Shown piece after piece: positions 7,866-14,851 of a stretch of DNA of 64,000 bases; positions within the stretch are counted from its first letter, which is position 1; each line of letters starts with the position of its first letter. Origin of the DNA: Streptomyces eurocidicus (lineage in GTDB: Bacteria; Actinomycetota; Actinomycetes; Streptomycetales; Streptomycetaceae); assembly GCF_002891295.1 (NCBI RefSeq), contig NZ_LGUI01000003.1:558001-622000 (forward strand), read 5' to 3'. Below the pieces are notes generated by a model that had not been told where the DNA came from, did no database searches, and saw only the letters and a program-made list of their open reading frames with translations. The position numbers were made by a program, and so were the translations under genes.

Positions 7866-9028
7866 CCGTCTGCCCCGAGAAGCAGCCCGGACGTGGGAAC
7901 ACCGCTCCCCGCGGTGACGAGCACCCGCGCGGCCCCCGGAACCTGGTTCACGGCGGTGCCGCGCAACTGGCGCACCGCCTCGGCGATCCCGTTCATGCCG
8001 TGCAGATACGCCTCGCCGAGCTGGCCGCCGTGGGTGTTGAGCGGCAGCGCGCCGGCCGCGACGAAGCCGGCGGCCTCGCCGGGGGCGCAGAATCCGTACT
8101 CCTCAAGCTGCATCAGCACGAACGGTGTGAAGTGGTCGTAGAGAATGCCCACGTCGATGTCTCCCGGGGTCAGGCCGCTGGAACGCCACAGTTGCCGGGC
8201 GACCGCGCCCGCCTCGGGCAGGCCGGTCAGGTCGTCCCGGTAGAAGCTGGTCATCTGCTCCTGCGCCCGGCCCGCGCCCTGGGCAGCGGCGACGATCACG
8301 GCCGGCGGGTGCGGGAGCGTACGGGCCCGGTCGACGGAGGTCACGACGACCGCCTGCCCGCCGTCCGTCTCCTGGCAGCAGTCGAGCAGCCGCAGCGGCT
8401 CGGCGATCCACCGGGAGGCGGCGTGGTCGGCCAGGGTGATCGGCCTGCCGTGGAAGTACGCGGCCGGGTTGGTCGCCGCGTGGCGGCGGCCGGTGACGGC
8501 GACGTGCCCGAACGCCTCGGGCGTCAGACCGTATGTGTGCAGGTAGCGGCGGGCGGCCATGGCCACCCAGGACGCCGGCGTGAGCAGCCCGAAGGGCAGC
8601 GCCCAGCCCAGGGCCACGCCCTCCGCCGACGGCTCGCGCCGCTGGACCCCGGCGCCGAAGCGGCGTCCGGAGCGCTCGTTGAAGGCGCGGTAGCAGACCA
8701 CGACCTCCGCCGCGCCCGCCGCGACGGCGAGCGCGGCCTGCTGCACGGTGGCGCAGGCCGCGCCGCCGCCGTAGTGGATCCGGGAGAAGAAGGTCAGCTC
8801 CCCGATGCCGGCCGCCTGGGCGACGGCGATCTCGGGGCTGGTGTCCATGGTGAAGGTGACCAGGCCGTCCACGTCGCCGGGCCCGAGTCCGGCGTCGGCG
8901 AGGGCGACCCGCACGGCCTCGGCCGCGAGGGCGAGTTCGCTGCGGCCGGAGTCCTTGGAGAACTCCGTGGCGCCGATGCCGACGACGGCGGCCGCGCCGG
9001 AGAGGCCGCACCCGCGCCGGGCGCTCAT
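7862..9028 (-). CDS. Ltp2-like thiolase-fold aldolase (lipid-transfer protein)
   Basis: A 388-residue thiolase-superfamily protein of the SCP-x/Ltp type. ATG 9028 overlaps the stop of the preceding MaoC gene (ATGA); a longer frame upstream lies inside that gene. Motifs include the N-terminal VVGIGATEFSKDSGRSE, HYGGGAACATVQQAALAV and the C-terminal NTHGGQLGEAYLHGMNG. In Mycobacterium, Ltp2 (386 aa) works with the DUF35 part of ChsH2 to retro-aldol-cleave a 17-hydroxy-20-carboxyl-CoA steroid thioester. Gene order and sizes here reproduce ChsH2-ChsH1-Ltp2. Whether the substrate is a sterol, bile acid or another branched acyl-CoA cannot be read directly. Confidence 0.85.
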   Translation of the reverse strand: MSARRGCGLSGAAAVVGIGATEFSKDSGRSELALAAEAVRVALADAGLGPGDVDGLVTFTMDTSPEIAVAQAAGIGELTFFSRIHYGGGAACATVQQAALAVAAGAAEVVVCYRAFNERSGRRFGAGVQRREPSAEGVALGWALPFGLLTPASWVAMAARRYLHTYGLTPEAFGHVAVTGRRHAATNPAAYFHGRPITLADHAASRWIAEPLRLLDCCQETDGGQAVVVTSVDRARTLPHPPAVIVAAAQGAGRAQEQMTSFYRDDLTGLPEAGAVARQLWRSSGLTPGDIDVGILYDHFTPFVLMQLEEYGFCAPGEAAGFVAAGALPLNTHGGQLGEAYLHGMNGIAEAVRQLRGTAVNQVPGAARVLVTAGSGVPTSGLLLGADG

Positions 9029-9492
9029 GCGCCGGCCCCGGGGAACGTGCCCATGGGCCCGGCTCCCGCGCCCGGGCCCCCGCTCGGCTCCTCCGCGGGC
9101 ACCGACACCCGGACGGTGCCGGACACATGGCGCCCGAGCCGGTTCATCCCGGTGACGGCGACCTCGACGGCACACCGGCCGGCCACCCGGTCAGGATTCA
9201 CGGAAACGATCCTTCCGCTCAACGCCAGGACATCGCCTGGATAGTTGGGCACCCCGAGCCGGATCGAAACCTTCAGCAGTGTCGCCTCGGCACCGAAATG
9301 GTCGGTGATGTACCGGCCCACCAGACCATTGGTGGTGAGGATGTTCATAAAGATGTCGGGAGAGCCCTTGGCGCGGGCCGCTTCTGCGTCGTGGTGCACG
9401 TCCTGGAAGTCACGGGAGCCGAGGGCGCCCGCGACGATCAGCGTACGGGTGACGGGTACGGACAGCGGGGGCAGTTCGTCGCCGGGCCTCAT
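9025..9492 (-). CDS. MaoC-like enoyl-CoA hydratase (ChsH1-like)
   Basis: A 155-residue single hotdog-fold protein with the hydratase-2 signature D28-x4-H33 in SRDFQDVHHD followed by a small-residue helix, and a SPDIF...TTNGLVGRYITDHFG core. ChsH1 of Mycobacterium (about 129 aa) supplies the catalytic half of a heteromeric enoyl-CoA hydratase with the N-terminal domain of ChsH2. Start and stop overlap the neighbours by four bases each (ATGA), so it is translated in a tightly coupled set. The Gly/Pro-rich C-terminal tail is extra relative to the family. Confidence 0.85.
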   Translation of the reverse strand: MRPGDELPPLSVPVTRTLIVAGALGSRDFQDVHHDAEAARAKGSPDIFMNILTTNGLVGRYITDHFGAEATLLKVSIRLGVPNYPGDVLALSGRIVSVNPDRVAGRCAVEVAVTGMNRLGRHVSGTVRVSVPAEEPSGGPGAGAGPMGTFPGAGA

Positions 9493-10466
9493 GCGCCCGC
9501 CCCGTCCGGGAGGGCCCGGAATACGGGCAGCCGCAGCCCCGCGTCCACCTGGAGGAACTCCAGCTCGACCGGCGTCCCGATACGTACGCGGTCGGGCTCC
9601 GTACCGATGAGATTACTGATAATCCTTACGCCTTCGGCCAGTTCGATCAGCCCGACGACGTACGGGGGGTCGAAGGCGGGGAAGGGCGGATGGTGCATGA
9701 TCACGTACGAGAAGACACGTCCGGCTCCGGACGCCCGGACGGTCGTCCAGTCCGGCGAACCGCAGCGGCCGCACCCCGGCAGCCAGGGGAAGCGGAGCTC
9801 GGCACAGGCCGCGCAGCGCTGGATGAGCAGCTCACCGGCGGCGACGCCCGCCCAGAAACCGGCGTTGTCGCGGTTGATCACGGGGCGCGGGCGTTCGGGC
9901 CGGGGCCCCTCCGGGGACGAGCGCCCGGCCGCCGCTCCTTCCGGCCGTGGCGCCGGGTGCGCCGCGGGCGCGTACTTGAGGATCCGGAACCGGTGCGTTC
10001 CGACCAGGTCGCCCGCCGTGCGGATCTCCGTGCGCGTCGTGACGAAGTGGCCGGCGCCGAGCCGGGTCCTCTTGAGGGGCGAGACGGTCTCGATCACGGC
10101 GTCGAAGGTGAGCTCGTCACCCGGGCGGAGCGGCCGGAGGTACTCCTGCTCGCAGTCGGTGGCGACGACCGCGGTGTACCCGGCCCGGTCGAGCAGGGCG
10201 AGCAGCCGGTCGTAGGCGTGGGCGTCGCGCGGTCCGTGCCCGGAGAGGCCGCCCATGATCCATGCCTGGAGCATGGTGGGCGGGGCGACGGCGCCGGGGC
10301 CGGTGTAGGCGGGGTGACGGTCGCCCATCGCCTCGCACCAGTGCCTGATCATGGGCGCGTTGACGGGGTCCTTGGCCCGGCCGGAGACGGCAGCGGGGAG
10401 CCCTTCGAAGACCTTGAGGTCCTCCGGCCGCGGCGGCCGTAAGCGGGGCGTGGTGGGGTCGCTCAT
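9489..10466 (-). CDS. MaoC-DUF35 fusion (ChsH2-like)
   Basis: A 325-residue two-domain protein. The N-terminal 175 residues are a non-catalytic hotdog domain (MIRHWCEAMGDRHPAYTG, TDCEQEYLRPLRPGDELTF). The C-terminal part is a DUF35 unit with a rubredoxin-like zinc ribbon (CAAC ... CGRC) followed by an OB fold (VVGLIELAEGVRIISNLIG). In the family the N domain pairs with ChsH1 as hydratase, and the DUF35 domain docks the Ltp2 aldolase and channels the intermediate. ATG 10466 has GGAGGG five bases upstream. A 25-bp palindrome sits 14 bp in front of the start. First gene of the operon. Confidence 0.88.
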   Translation of the reverse strand: MSDPTTPRLRPPRPEDLKVFEGLPAAVSGRAKDPVNAPMIRHWCEAMGDRHPAYTGPGAVAPPTMLQAWIMGGLSGHGPRDAHAYDRLLALLDRAGYTAVVATDCEQEYLRPLRPGDELTFDAVIETVSPLKRTRLGAGHFVTTRTEIRTAGDLVGTHRFRILKYAPAAHPAPRPEGAAAGRSSPEGPRPERPRPVINRDNAGFWAGVAAGELLIQRCAACAELRFPWLPGCGRCGSPDWTTVRASGAGRVFSYVIMHHPPFPAFDPPYVVGLIELAEGVRIISNLIGTEPDRVRIGTPVELEFLQVDAGLRLPVFRALPDGAGA

Positions 10467-10479
10467 GGGTCCCTCCAAG

Positions 10480-10504
10480 TTTTTCTGACTGTCCGTCAGA
10501 AAAA
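10480..10504. promoter_or_regulatory. Palindromic operator, TetR type
   Basis: A perfect inverted repeat: TTTTTCTGAC, five central bases, then GTCAGAAAAA. It lies 14 bp upstream of the first operon gene and is the most AT-rich spot nearby. Symmetry, length and position are typical of a TetR-family acyl-CoA or steroid-responsive repressor site, but no TetR gene is in the window. Confidence 0.7.
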
Positions 10505-10623
10505 CTCGGGATGTCAAGAACGAGGGCCCGGGCCCCGGCGGTCGACCCGGCGGGAGACACAGCGGTGCGGGGCCGCCGGCGGCTCGGCGACCCCGCACCC
10601 GTGCTGCGGATCCGGCCATGGCC

Positions 10624-10651
10624 GCGCGACGGCACCGGAGTGCCGTCGCGC
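10624..10651 (-). terminator. Hairpin terminator
   Basis: A perfect 11-bp stem (GCGCGACGGCA / TGCCGTCGCGC) with a 6-base loop lies 62 bp downstream of the small secreted protein gene on the minus strand. It would separate that gene from the hydratase operon. Confidence 0.65.
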
Positions 10652-10712
10652 ACCATCACCAGACCCTGTCCACATTCACCCGGTCATCTCGTGGCTGACC
10701 ACGAGGGGCGGC

Positions 10713-11021
10713 CTACCACCAGTTGGTGAAGGTGACCGAGACGTTCTCCTGGCGGATGGCGGTGTCGTGGGCGCCGACAACGCTCGCGGTGTTGTTCTGG
10801 TTCGAGGCACCGGTGCCGGTCGCCTGCTGCTGGCCCGTGGTGGAGTTGCCGTGGTTGGTACCCCCGACGCCGCTGCCCACGATGGCGGCGGCCGCGGCGT
10901 TGGAACCGCGGTTCGCCAGCTGGTTGCCGTCGTCGGCCGAGGCGACACCGGAGAAGAGCATGATCGCCATGGGCAGGGCGGCCACAGTCGCGAGGACGCG
11001 AGCAGTGCGGGTGCTTGCCAT
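10713..11021 (-). CDS. Small Q/N-rich secreted protein
   Basis: A 102-residue protein with a clear signal peptide (MASTRTARVLATVAALPM..., cleavage after GVASA). The mature ~72 residues are almost free of charge, with Asn, Gln, Gly, Thr and Ser in irregular repeats (NHGNSTTGQQQATGTGASNQ), and end in FTNWW. There is no Cys. ATG 11021 has GGAGGA eight bases upstream. It is not a chaplin or rodlin by sequence. Composition resembles curli-like or amyloid-prone surface proteins, so an aerial-hypha or surface role is a guess. A terminator follows at 10651. Confidence 0.75.
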   Translation of the reverse strand: MASTRTARVLATVAALPMAIMLFSGVASADDGNQLANRGSNAAAAAIVGSGVGGTNHGNSTTGQQQATGTGASNQNNTASVVGAHDTAIRQENVSVTFTNWW

Positions 11022-11408
11022 ATCAATTCCTCCAGAACACGGAACGGAACTACTGCTTACTGCCGAGCGGTTGGCCGACCGCCCGGCGAACTTTCCGACG
11101 TCGCAACCTCAGAATTGCCCACCGAATCCCCGGCGAACCACCCGCCGCTCGCTATTCCCTCGCAAGCATGACCACTCAGGAATAAACCCCCACCACGCCC
11201 TCAAGCCCCTGCCTCGCGCCCCTCAGGACGCGCTCGCGCAGCCAGGGATCCCAAGCGCCCCAAGGGGAGAACCGTTCCGGCCCAAATTCGGCCAATTCCG
11301 TAAACCGGTTCAACGGACCCGGCACCCGGACGGCGAAAACGTTCAGGCAGCGGGGCCGGAACGGCCCGCGGAAGCCCTCTCACAGCCAGGAGAGGCCCTA
11401 CGAACGAC
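11022..11408. other. Intergenic region, 387 bp
   Basis: This region holds the upstream DNA of the small secreted protein, including its SD, and the 3' flank of the methyltransferase gene. The stretch around 11130-11180 is relatively AT-rich and may carry the promoter. No gene, tRNA or strong hairpin seen. Confidence 0.5.
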
Positions 11409-12431
11409 TCACCGAGCGCCGACAGGAATGGCGACGGCGGGCCGGGCAGCGGGCAGGGCTGGGGGCCGGACCGGGGGCCGGACAGCAGGCCGGACCGAGG
11501 GCAGGGCAGCGGGCCGGGCAGCAGGCTGGTTCAAGGCCCGGACCGAGGCCCCGCCCGCGCCCCTCCGGGGGACCGGCCGGGTGCCGACGACCACGGTCGC
11601 GTCGAGGTCGTCACAGCTCACCACGCGCGGCACCAGGCCGTCGCGGGCGAACGCCGCCGCGGTCCGGGGCGCCTGCCGCTCGCTCGTCTCCACCAGGAGG
11701 TGACCGCCGGGCGCCAGCCACTCCGCCGCCTCCGCGGTGACCCGCCGCTGGATCTCCAGCCCGTCGGTCCCGCCGTCGAGCGCGACCCTCGGTTCATGGA
11801 TCCGCGCCTCCGGGGGCAGGAACTCGATCTCCTCGGTGGGCACATAGGGCGCGTTGGCGACCAGGACGTCGACCCGGCCGCGCAGCGAGGCGGGCAGCGG
11901 CGCGTAGAGGTCCCCCTCGTAGACGAGCCCACGGGCACCGATGTTGCGCCGGGCGCAGCGTACGGCGGCGGGCTCGATGTCGGCCGCGTACAGCTCGATC
12001 CGCGCCAGGGAGGCGGCCAGCGCGGCGCCGACCGCGCCGGATCCGCAGCACAGGTCGACGACGACGGCGCGCGAGGACGCGGCGGCCGGGCCGGCGGTAC
12101 CGGCCGGGCGGGCCGCACCGAGGGCGAGCCGCGCCAGGGCGAGGGCCTCCCGGGCCAGGAACTCGGTACGGCGGCGCGGTACGAACACCCCCTCGTCGAC
12201 GGCTATCCGCAGCCCCGAGAACTCGGCCCAGCCCAGCACGTGTTCCAGGGGAAGGCCACCGACGCGCCGCTCCACCATCGCGGCGAGCTCGGCGGGCGTA
12301 CGGGCGGTGGAGAAGAGCAACTCCGCCTCGTCCTCGGCGAAGACACAGCCGACGGCCCGGAGCCGGAGAATGACGGCGGGCAGGGAAAGCGAGGGCGACG
12401 AGGGGAACGCGGGGGAAACAGAAAGAGACAT
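11409..12431 (-). CDS. PrmC/HemK-like protein (glutamine-N5) methyltransferase homologue
   Basis: A 340-residue methyltransferase of the PrmC-related, unknown-substrate actinobacterial group (TIGR03704-like). It has an N-terminal helical domain (SLSLPAVILRLRAVG), then VDLCCGSGAVGAALA (motif I), YAADIEP and NAPYVPTEEIEFLP, where classical PrmC has NPPY. PrmC methylates the GGQ glutamine of release factors; this paralogue's target is unknown. ATG 12431 has GGAAGG seven bases upstream, buried in a hairpin that follows a short leader ORF, so translation is probably attenuated. The last 35 or so residues are a degenerate RPA/RPP repeat encoded by GC-rich repetitive DNA and look like a recent extension. 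Confidence 0.85.
   Translation of the reverse strand: MSLSVSPAFPSSPSLSLPAVILRLRAVGCVFAEDEAELLFSTARTPAELAAMVERRVGGLPLEHVLGWAEFSGLRIAVDEGVFVPRRRTEFLAREALALARLALGAARPAGTAGPAAASSRAVVVDLCCGSGAVGAALAASLARIELYAADIEPAAVRCARRNIGARGLVYEGDLYAPLPASLRGRVDVLVANAPYVPTEEIEFLPPEARIHEPRVALDGGTDGLEIQRRVTAEAAEWLAPGGHLLVETSERQAPRTAAAFARDGLVPRVVSCDDLDATVVVGTRPVPRRGAGGASVRALNQPAARPAALPSVRPAVRPPVRPPALPAARPAVAIPVGAR
11425..11545. repeat. Degenerate GC-rich repeat encoding an RPA tail
   Basis: Short degenerate units of the type gggccgg(g/a)ca(g)c(a)gg recur about ten times. They lie inside the 3' end of the methyltransferase gene and encode its Arg-Pro-Ala-rich C terminus. The family catalytic domain ends before them, so the repeat probably grew by slippage. 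Confidence 0.6.
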
Positions 12432-12533
12432 GAGAGCCTTCCGGGAAACCGAAGGGCGCTCTCGCGGTGGTCTTAGAGAGAGACGACCGTACAGCTGAGG
12501 GAGGAGAGCACCCGGCCTGCGACTGCGGTAATG
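12432..12533 (-). promoter_or_regulatory. Candidate translational attenuator
   Basis: Read on the minus strand, three segments can pair in two exclusive ways. Segment 1 (12511-12504, GTGCTCTC, inside the leader ORF) can pair with segment 2 (12463-12456, GAGAGCGC). Segment 2 together with the following CCTTC can instead pair with segment 3 (12441-12432, GAAGGCTCTC), which contains the SD of the methyltransferase gene. Ribosome position on the leader would decide which helix forms. A further repeat, GGTAATG (12586-12580), can pair with CATTACC (12533-12527) over the leader start. Confidence 0.55.
12473..12532 (-). CDS. Putative 19-residue leader peptide with ATT start
   Basis: A short frame beginning with ATT lies eight bases after a perfect AGGAGG (12546-12541) and ends at TAA 12475-12473. 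Read from its start it gives (M)TAVAGRVLSSLSCTVVSL. No ATG or better-placed GTG exists: a GTG at 12541 overlaps the SD itself. ATT starts are rare (the known case is infC) and sensitive to initiation conditions. The peptide ends 41 bases before the methyltransferase start and its coding DNA contains segment 1 of the attenuator, so it is probably regulatory. Confidence 0.5.
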   Translation of the reverse strand: MTAVAGRVLSSLSCTVVSL

Positions 12534-12684
12534 GGTCTCACCTCCTGGGTCGAAAAGTTCGATCACTGCTGAGCCGTCACATTACCCGAGCCGGCGGCCG
12601 GTGCAAACAGACCGGGCGCAAGGGGAAGCGCCCTTCCGTCATTACGGCATACTTTCCGATCGAATACCGGAAGAACGGCATGTA

Positions 12685-13239
12685 ATGGCAGATAACCCTG
12701 AAGACACGGCGACCCCGGAGAACACGGCGCCCCCGGAGGACACAGCCCTCCCGGCGCACCCGCAGACCGGCTTCCCGCCACCGGTCGTCCCGCCCCGCAG
12801 CCGGACCCGGAAGTGGGTGACGCGCGGCATCGTCACGGTCGTGGTCCTCGCCCCGCTCGTCTACATCGGCCTCGTCGTGCGCAGCGTGGTGACCGGTGAG
12901 ATCTTCGAGCCGCACGGGACCGGTTGCGGGAAGGCCGTGTCCTTCGCGGGCGGGCGGATGCCCGAGGGGGCCACGGACCGGAAGTGCGTGGACGACGGGG
13001 GCTGGCTGAACCAGGGCTACACCGTCGAGTTCCGCATGCCGCGCGAGGACGTGGCGGCGCGGCTGCGGGAGGCGTTCCCGCGGACGCGCCAGGTGTCCGG
13101 CTTCTCCTCCGCCGATCTGGAGTTCACCAACTCCCAGGAGACCGACCGGCCCGCGGGCGAGGCGTCCCACGTCGAGCTGGAGGTGACCTACGAGGACGAG
13201 GACACGGCCTCGGTCAGGCTGCGGGCCTTCGACGTCTGA
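12685..13239 (+). CDS. Single-pass membrane protein of unknown function
   Basis: A 184-residue protein. The first 45 residues are acidic and Thr/Pro-rich with imperfect repeats (EDTATPENTAPPEDTA), then comes a basic stretch (RSRTRKW), one TM helix (about 48-68) and an external domain of about 115 residues with two Cys. ATG 12685 overlaps a spurious ATGTAA and has a weak GGAAG upstream. It is one of many Streptomyces anchored extracytoplasmic proteins; I do not recognise the family. A bidirectional hairpin at 13306-13340 follows. Confidence 0.7.
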   Translation: MADNPEDTATPENTAPPEDTALPAHPQTGFPPPVVPPRSRTRKWVTRGIVTVVVLAPLVYIGLVVRSVVTGEIFEPHGTGCGKAVSFAGGRMPEGATDRKCVDDGGWLNQGYTVEFRMPREDVAARLREAFPRTRQVSGFSSADLEFTNSQETDRPAGEASHVELEVTYEDEDTASVRLRAFDV

Positions 13240-13305
13240 CCGGGAACGCGCGACCCGCCCTCCACGCCTCCCCGTTACCGGCTACGGACGGAGCGGGCTC
13301 GCCCT

Positions 13306-13340
13306 CACCGCCGTGTTTACACGGGGTGGACACGGCGGTG
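13306..13340. terminator. Bidirectional hairpin terminator between convergent genes
   Basis: An 11-bp perfect stem (CACCGCCGTGT / ACACGGCGGTG) with a 13-base loop lies between the stop of the membrane protein (13239) and the stop of the convergent protease gene (13382). Confidence 0.75.
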
Positions 13341-13381
13341 AGGGTGCCCGGGTCTCGGCTCGTCAGCCGATGGTCACGCCG

Positions 13382-14314
13382 TCAGCCGATGGTCGCGCCG
13401 AACGCCGACAGCGCTTCCTTCACCGGCTGGTAGAAGGTGGTGCCGCCACTGGTGCAGTCCCCGCTGCCGCCCGAGGTGAGGCCGACGGCCTCGGTCCCGG
13501 CGAAGAAGGCGCCGCCGCTGTCACCGGGTTCGGCGCAGACGTTCGTCTCGGTGAGGCCCGAGACCCGGCCCTCCGGGTAGGTCACCGTCCGGTTGAGCCC
13601 GGTGACCCGGCCCGAGCGCAGACCGGTGGTGGAGCCGCTGCGCTGGACGTTCTCGTCGAGCACCGCGTCATGGGCGCCCGTGATCGGCTGTGTGCTGCCG
13701 TTGTAGAGGTTCACCTGGCTCGGGTGGTCGACGACGGCGGTGTACTCGGCGATGGCGTAGTCGTCACCGGGGAAGCTCGACCCGCCGGCGGGGACGAGAG
13801 CGATCTCCGGGCCGCTGTCGGTGGTGGACCAGCTCTTGATCGGGTTGCCGCAGTGCCCGGCCGTCAGGAAGGCGTCCGGCTTACCGGCCCGCTTGACGTT
13901 GAACCCGAGCGAGCAGCGCGCCCTGACGCTGGAGCGCTCCGACCCGTAGATCGCGTCGCCGCCCGCGAGGAACATCCGGAGCTCCGTGGTGGTTCTCCGC
14001 AGCTCCACGGACTGGCCGAGGGGCTTGAGCACCTCCTTCAGCCGGTCCAGCTTCGCGCCCGTGACCGTGGGGTCGGCGGTGACGACGACCCGGCCCGTGG
14101 CCGGATCCGGGCCCCAGGCCGTACCGGGGATCGGATCGCTGGAGTTCAGGGCCGACATGGTGACGTCCAGCCGGGGGTCGTCGGCCCGTACGGCGCCGGG
14201 CCGGGCCGCGGTGGCCTGGGCACCGTCCGGGGTGAGCACCACGGCGGCCAGCGCGGCCAGAGCCGCGGCCGCGAACGCGGCGAGGCGTCGGCGGAGTGGA
14301 ACGGATCGTTGCAT
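13382..14314 (-). CDS. Streptogrisin-like S1 family secreted serine protease
   Basis: A 310-residue preproenzyme. ATG 14314 has GGGAG nine bases upstream. It has a signal peptide (1-35), then a propeptide with the alpha-lytic-type fold (about 45-125) and a chymotrypsin-like catalytic domain. The triad is H154 (TAGHC), D185 (GDDYAI) and S266 (GDSGG). Cys pairs C134/C155 and C260/C287 match the two disulfides of streptogrisins. It would be secreted and auto-processed to digest extracellular protein. A short direct duplication (13361-13395, two copies of gtcagccgatggtc) covers the last codons. Gene regulated from the 14.3-14.85 kb gap. Confidence 0.93.
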   Translation of the reverse strand: MQRSVPLRRRLAAFAAAALAALAAVVLTPDGAQATAARPGAVRADDPRLDVTMSALNSSDPIPGTAWGPDPATGRVVVTADPTVTGAKLDRLKEVLKPLGQSVELRRTTTELRMFLAGGDAIYGSERSSVRARCSLGFNVKRAGKPDAFLTAGHCGNPIKSWSTTDSGPEIALVPAGGSSFPGDDYAIAEYTAVVDHPSQVNLYNGSTQPITGAHDAVLDENVQRSGSTTGLRSGRVTGLNRTVTYPEGRVSGLTETNVCAEPGDSGGAFFAGTEAVGLTSGGSGDCTSGGTTFYQPVKEALSAFGATIG

Positions 14315-14851
14315 GGCATCTCCCGAGTGAATGCCGGAACCACGAGTCCGGAGAGGGGTGTCCCGCGTCTCTGAGCGCGGAAGGAACATCAATCATCACA
14401 AGGAGTGAAGATCCCCTGCGCGAACGCAGGAACCGGCGCTGCCCAAACCACCCGCATAAGCGACAAAAGCGGCCACATGCGTTCGTGTCACGCGTGCATT
14501 TTCCCGCGGCGCCGTCACCCGGAGCCACCCCCGCCACACGGCAGCCACCCGCCCCTCCGCCGCCCCCGGACCCCGCCCTCCCGGCTCCCGGACCCGCGTC
14601 CCGACCCCTCAGGGCAGACCCGGGACAGAGGTTCCTCCAGCGCGGACAAATTTCTGTCATTGCACGTCACCCCTTCGTCAACTTTCTTGCCGCACGCCAT
14701 GATCCCCGGGGAAGCTATTCGCTGTTTCCCGTGAATTACGGATTCATGAACGGCCGGCAGCCGACGGTCTCTGGAATTCGAAGTCCCGGGAAAAGACCCG
14801 CCGCCCCTGGTCGGGTGTCCGGAACTGCTCCCCGACGTACTTGAGGGTGTC
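14315..14851. other. 537-bp intergenic region before the metabolite island
   Basis: This divergent region lies between the protease gene and the first island gene. It is locally less GC-rich (14370-14420, 14690-14750), as expected for promoters. Open frames across it have no family resemblance. I see no convincing -35/-10 pair, operator or transposon end. Confidence 0.5.

Noticed and set aside
12432..12600. T-box riboswitch upstream of the methyltransferase
   Set aside because: No TGGnACC-type antiterminator bulge or specifier loop could be placed, and the gene is not for an aminoacyl-tRNA synthetase. A leader-ORF attenuator fits better.
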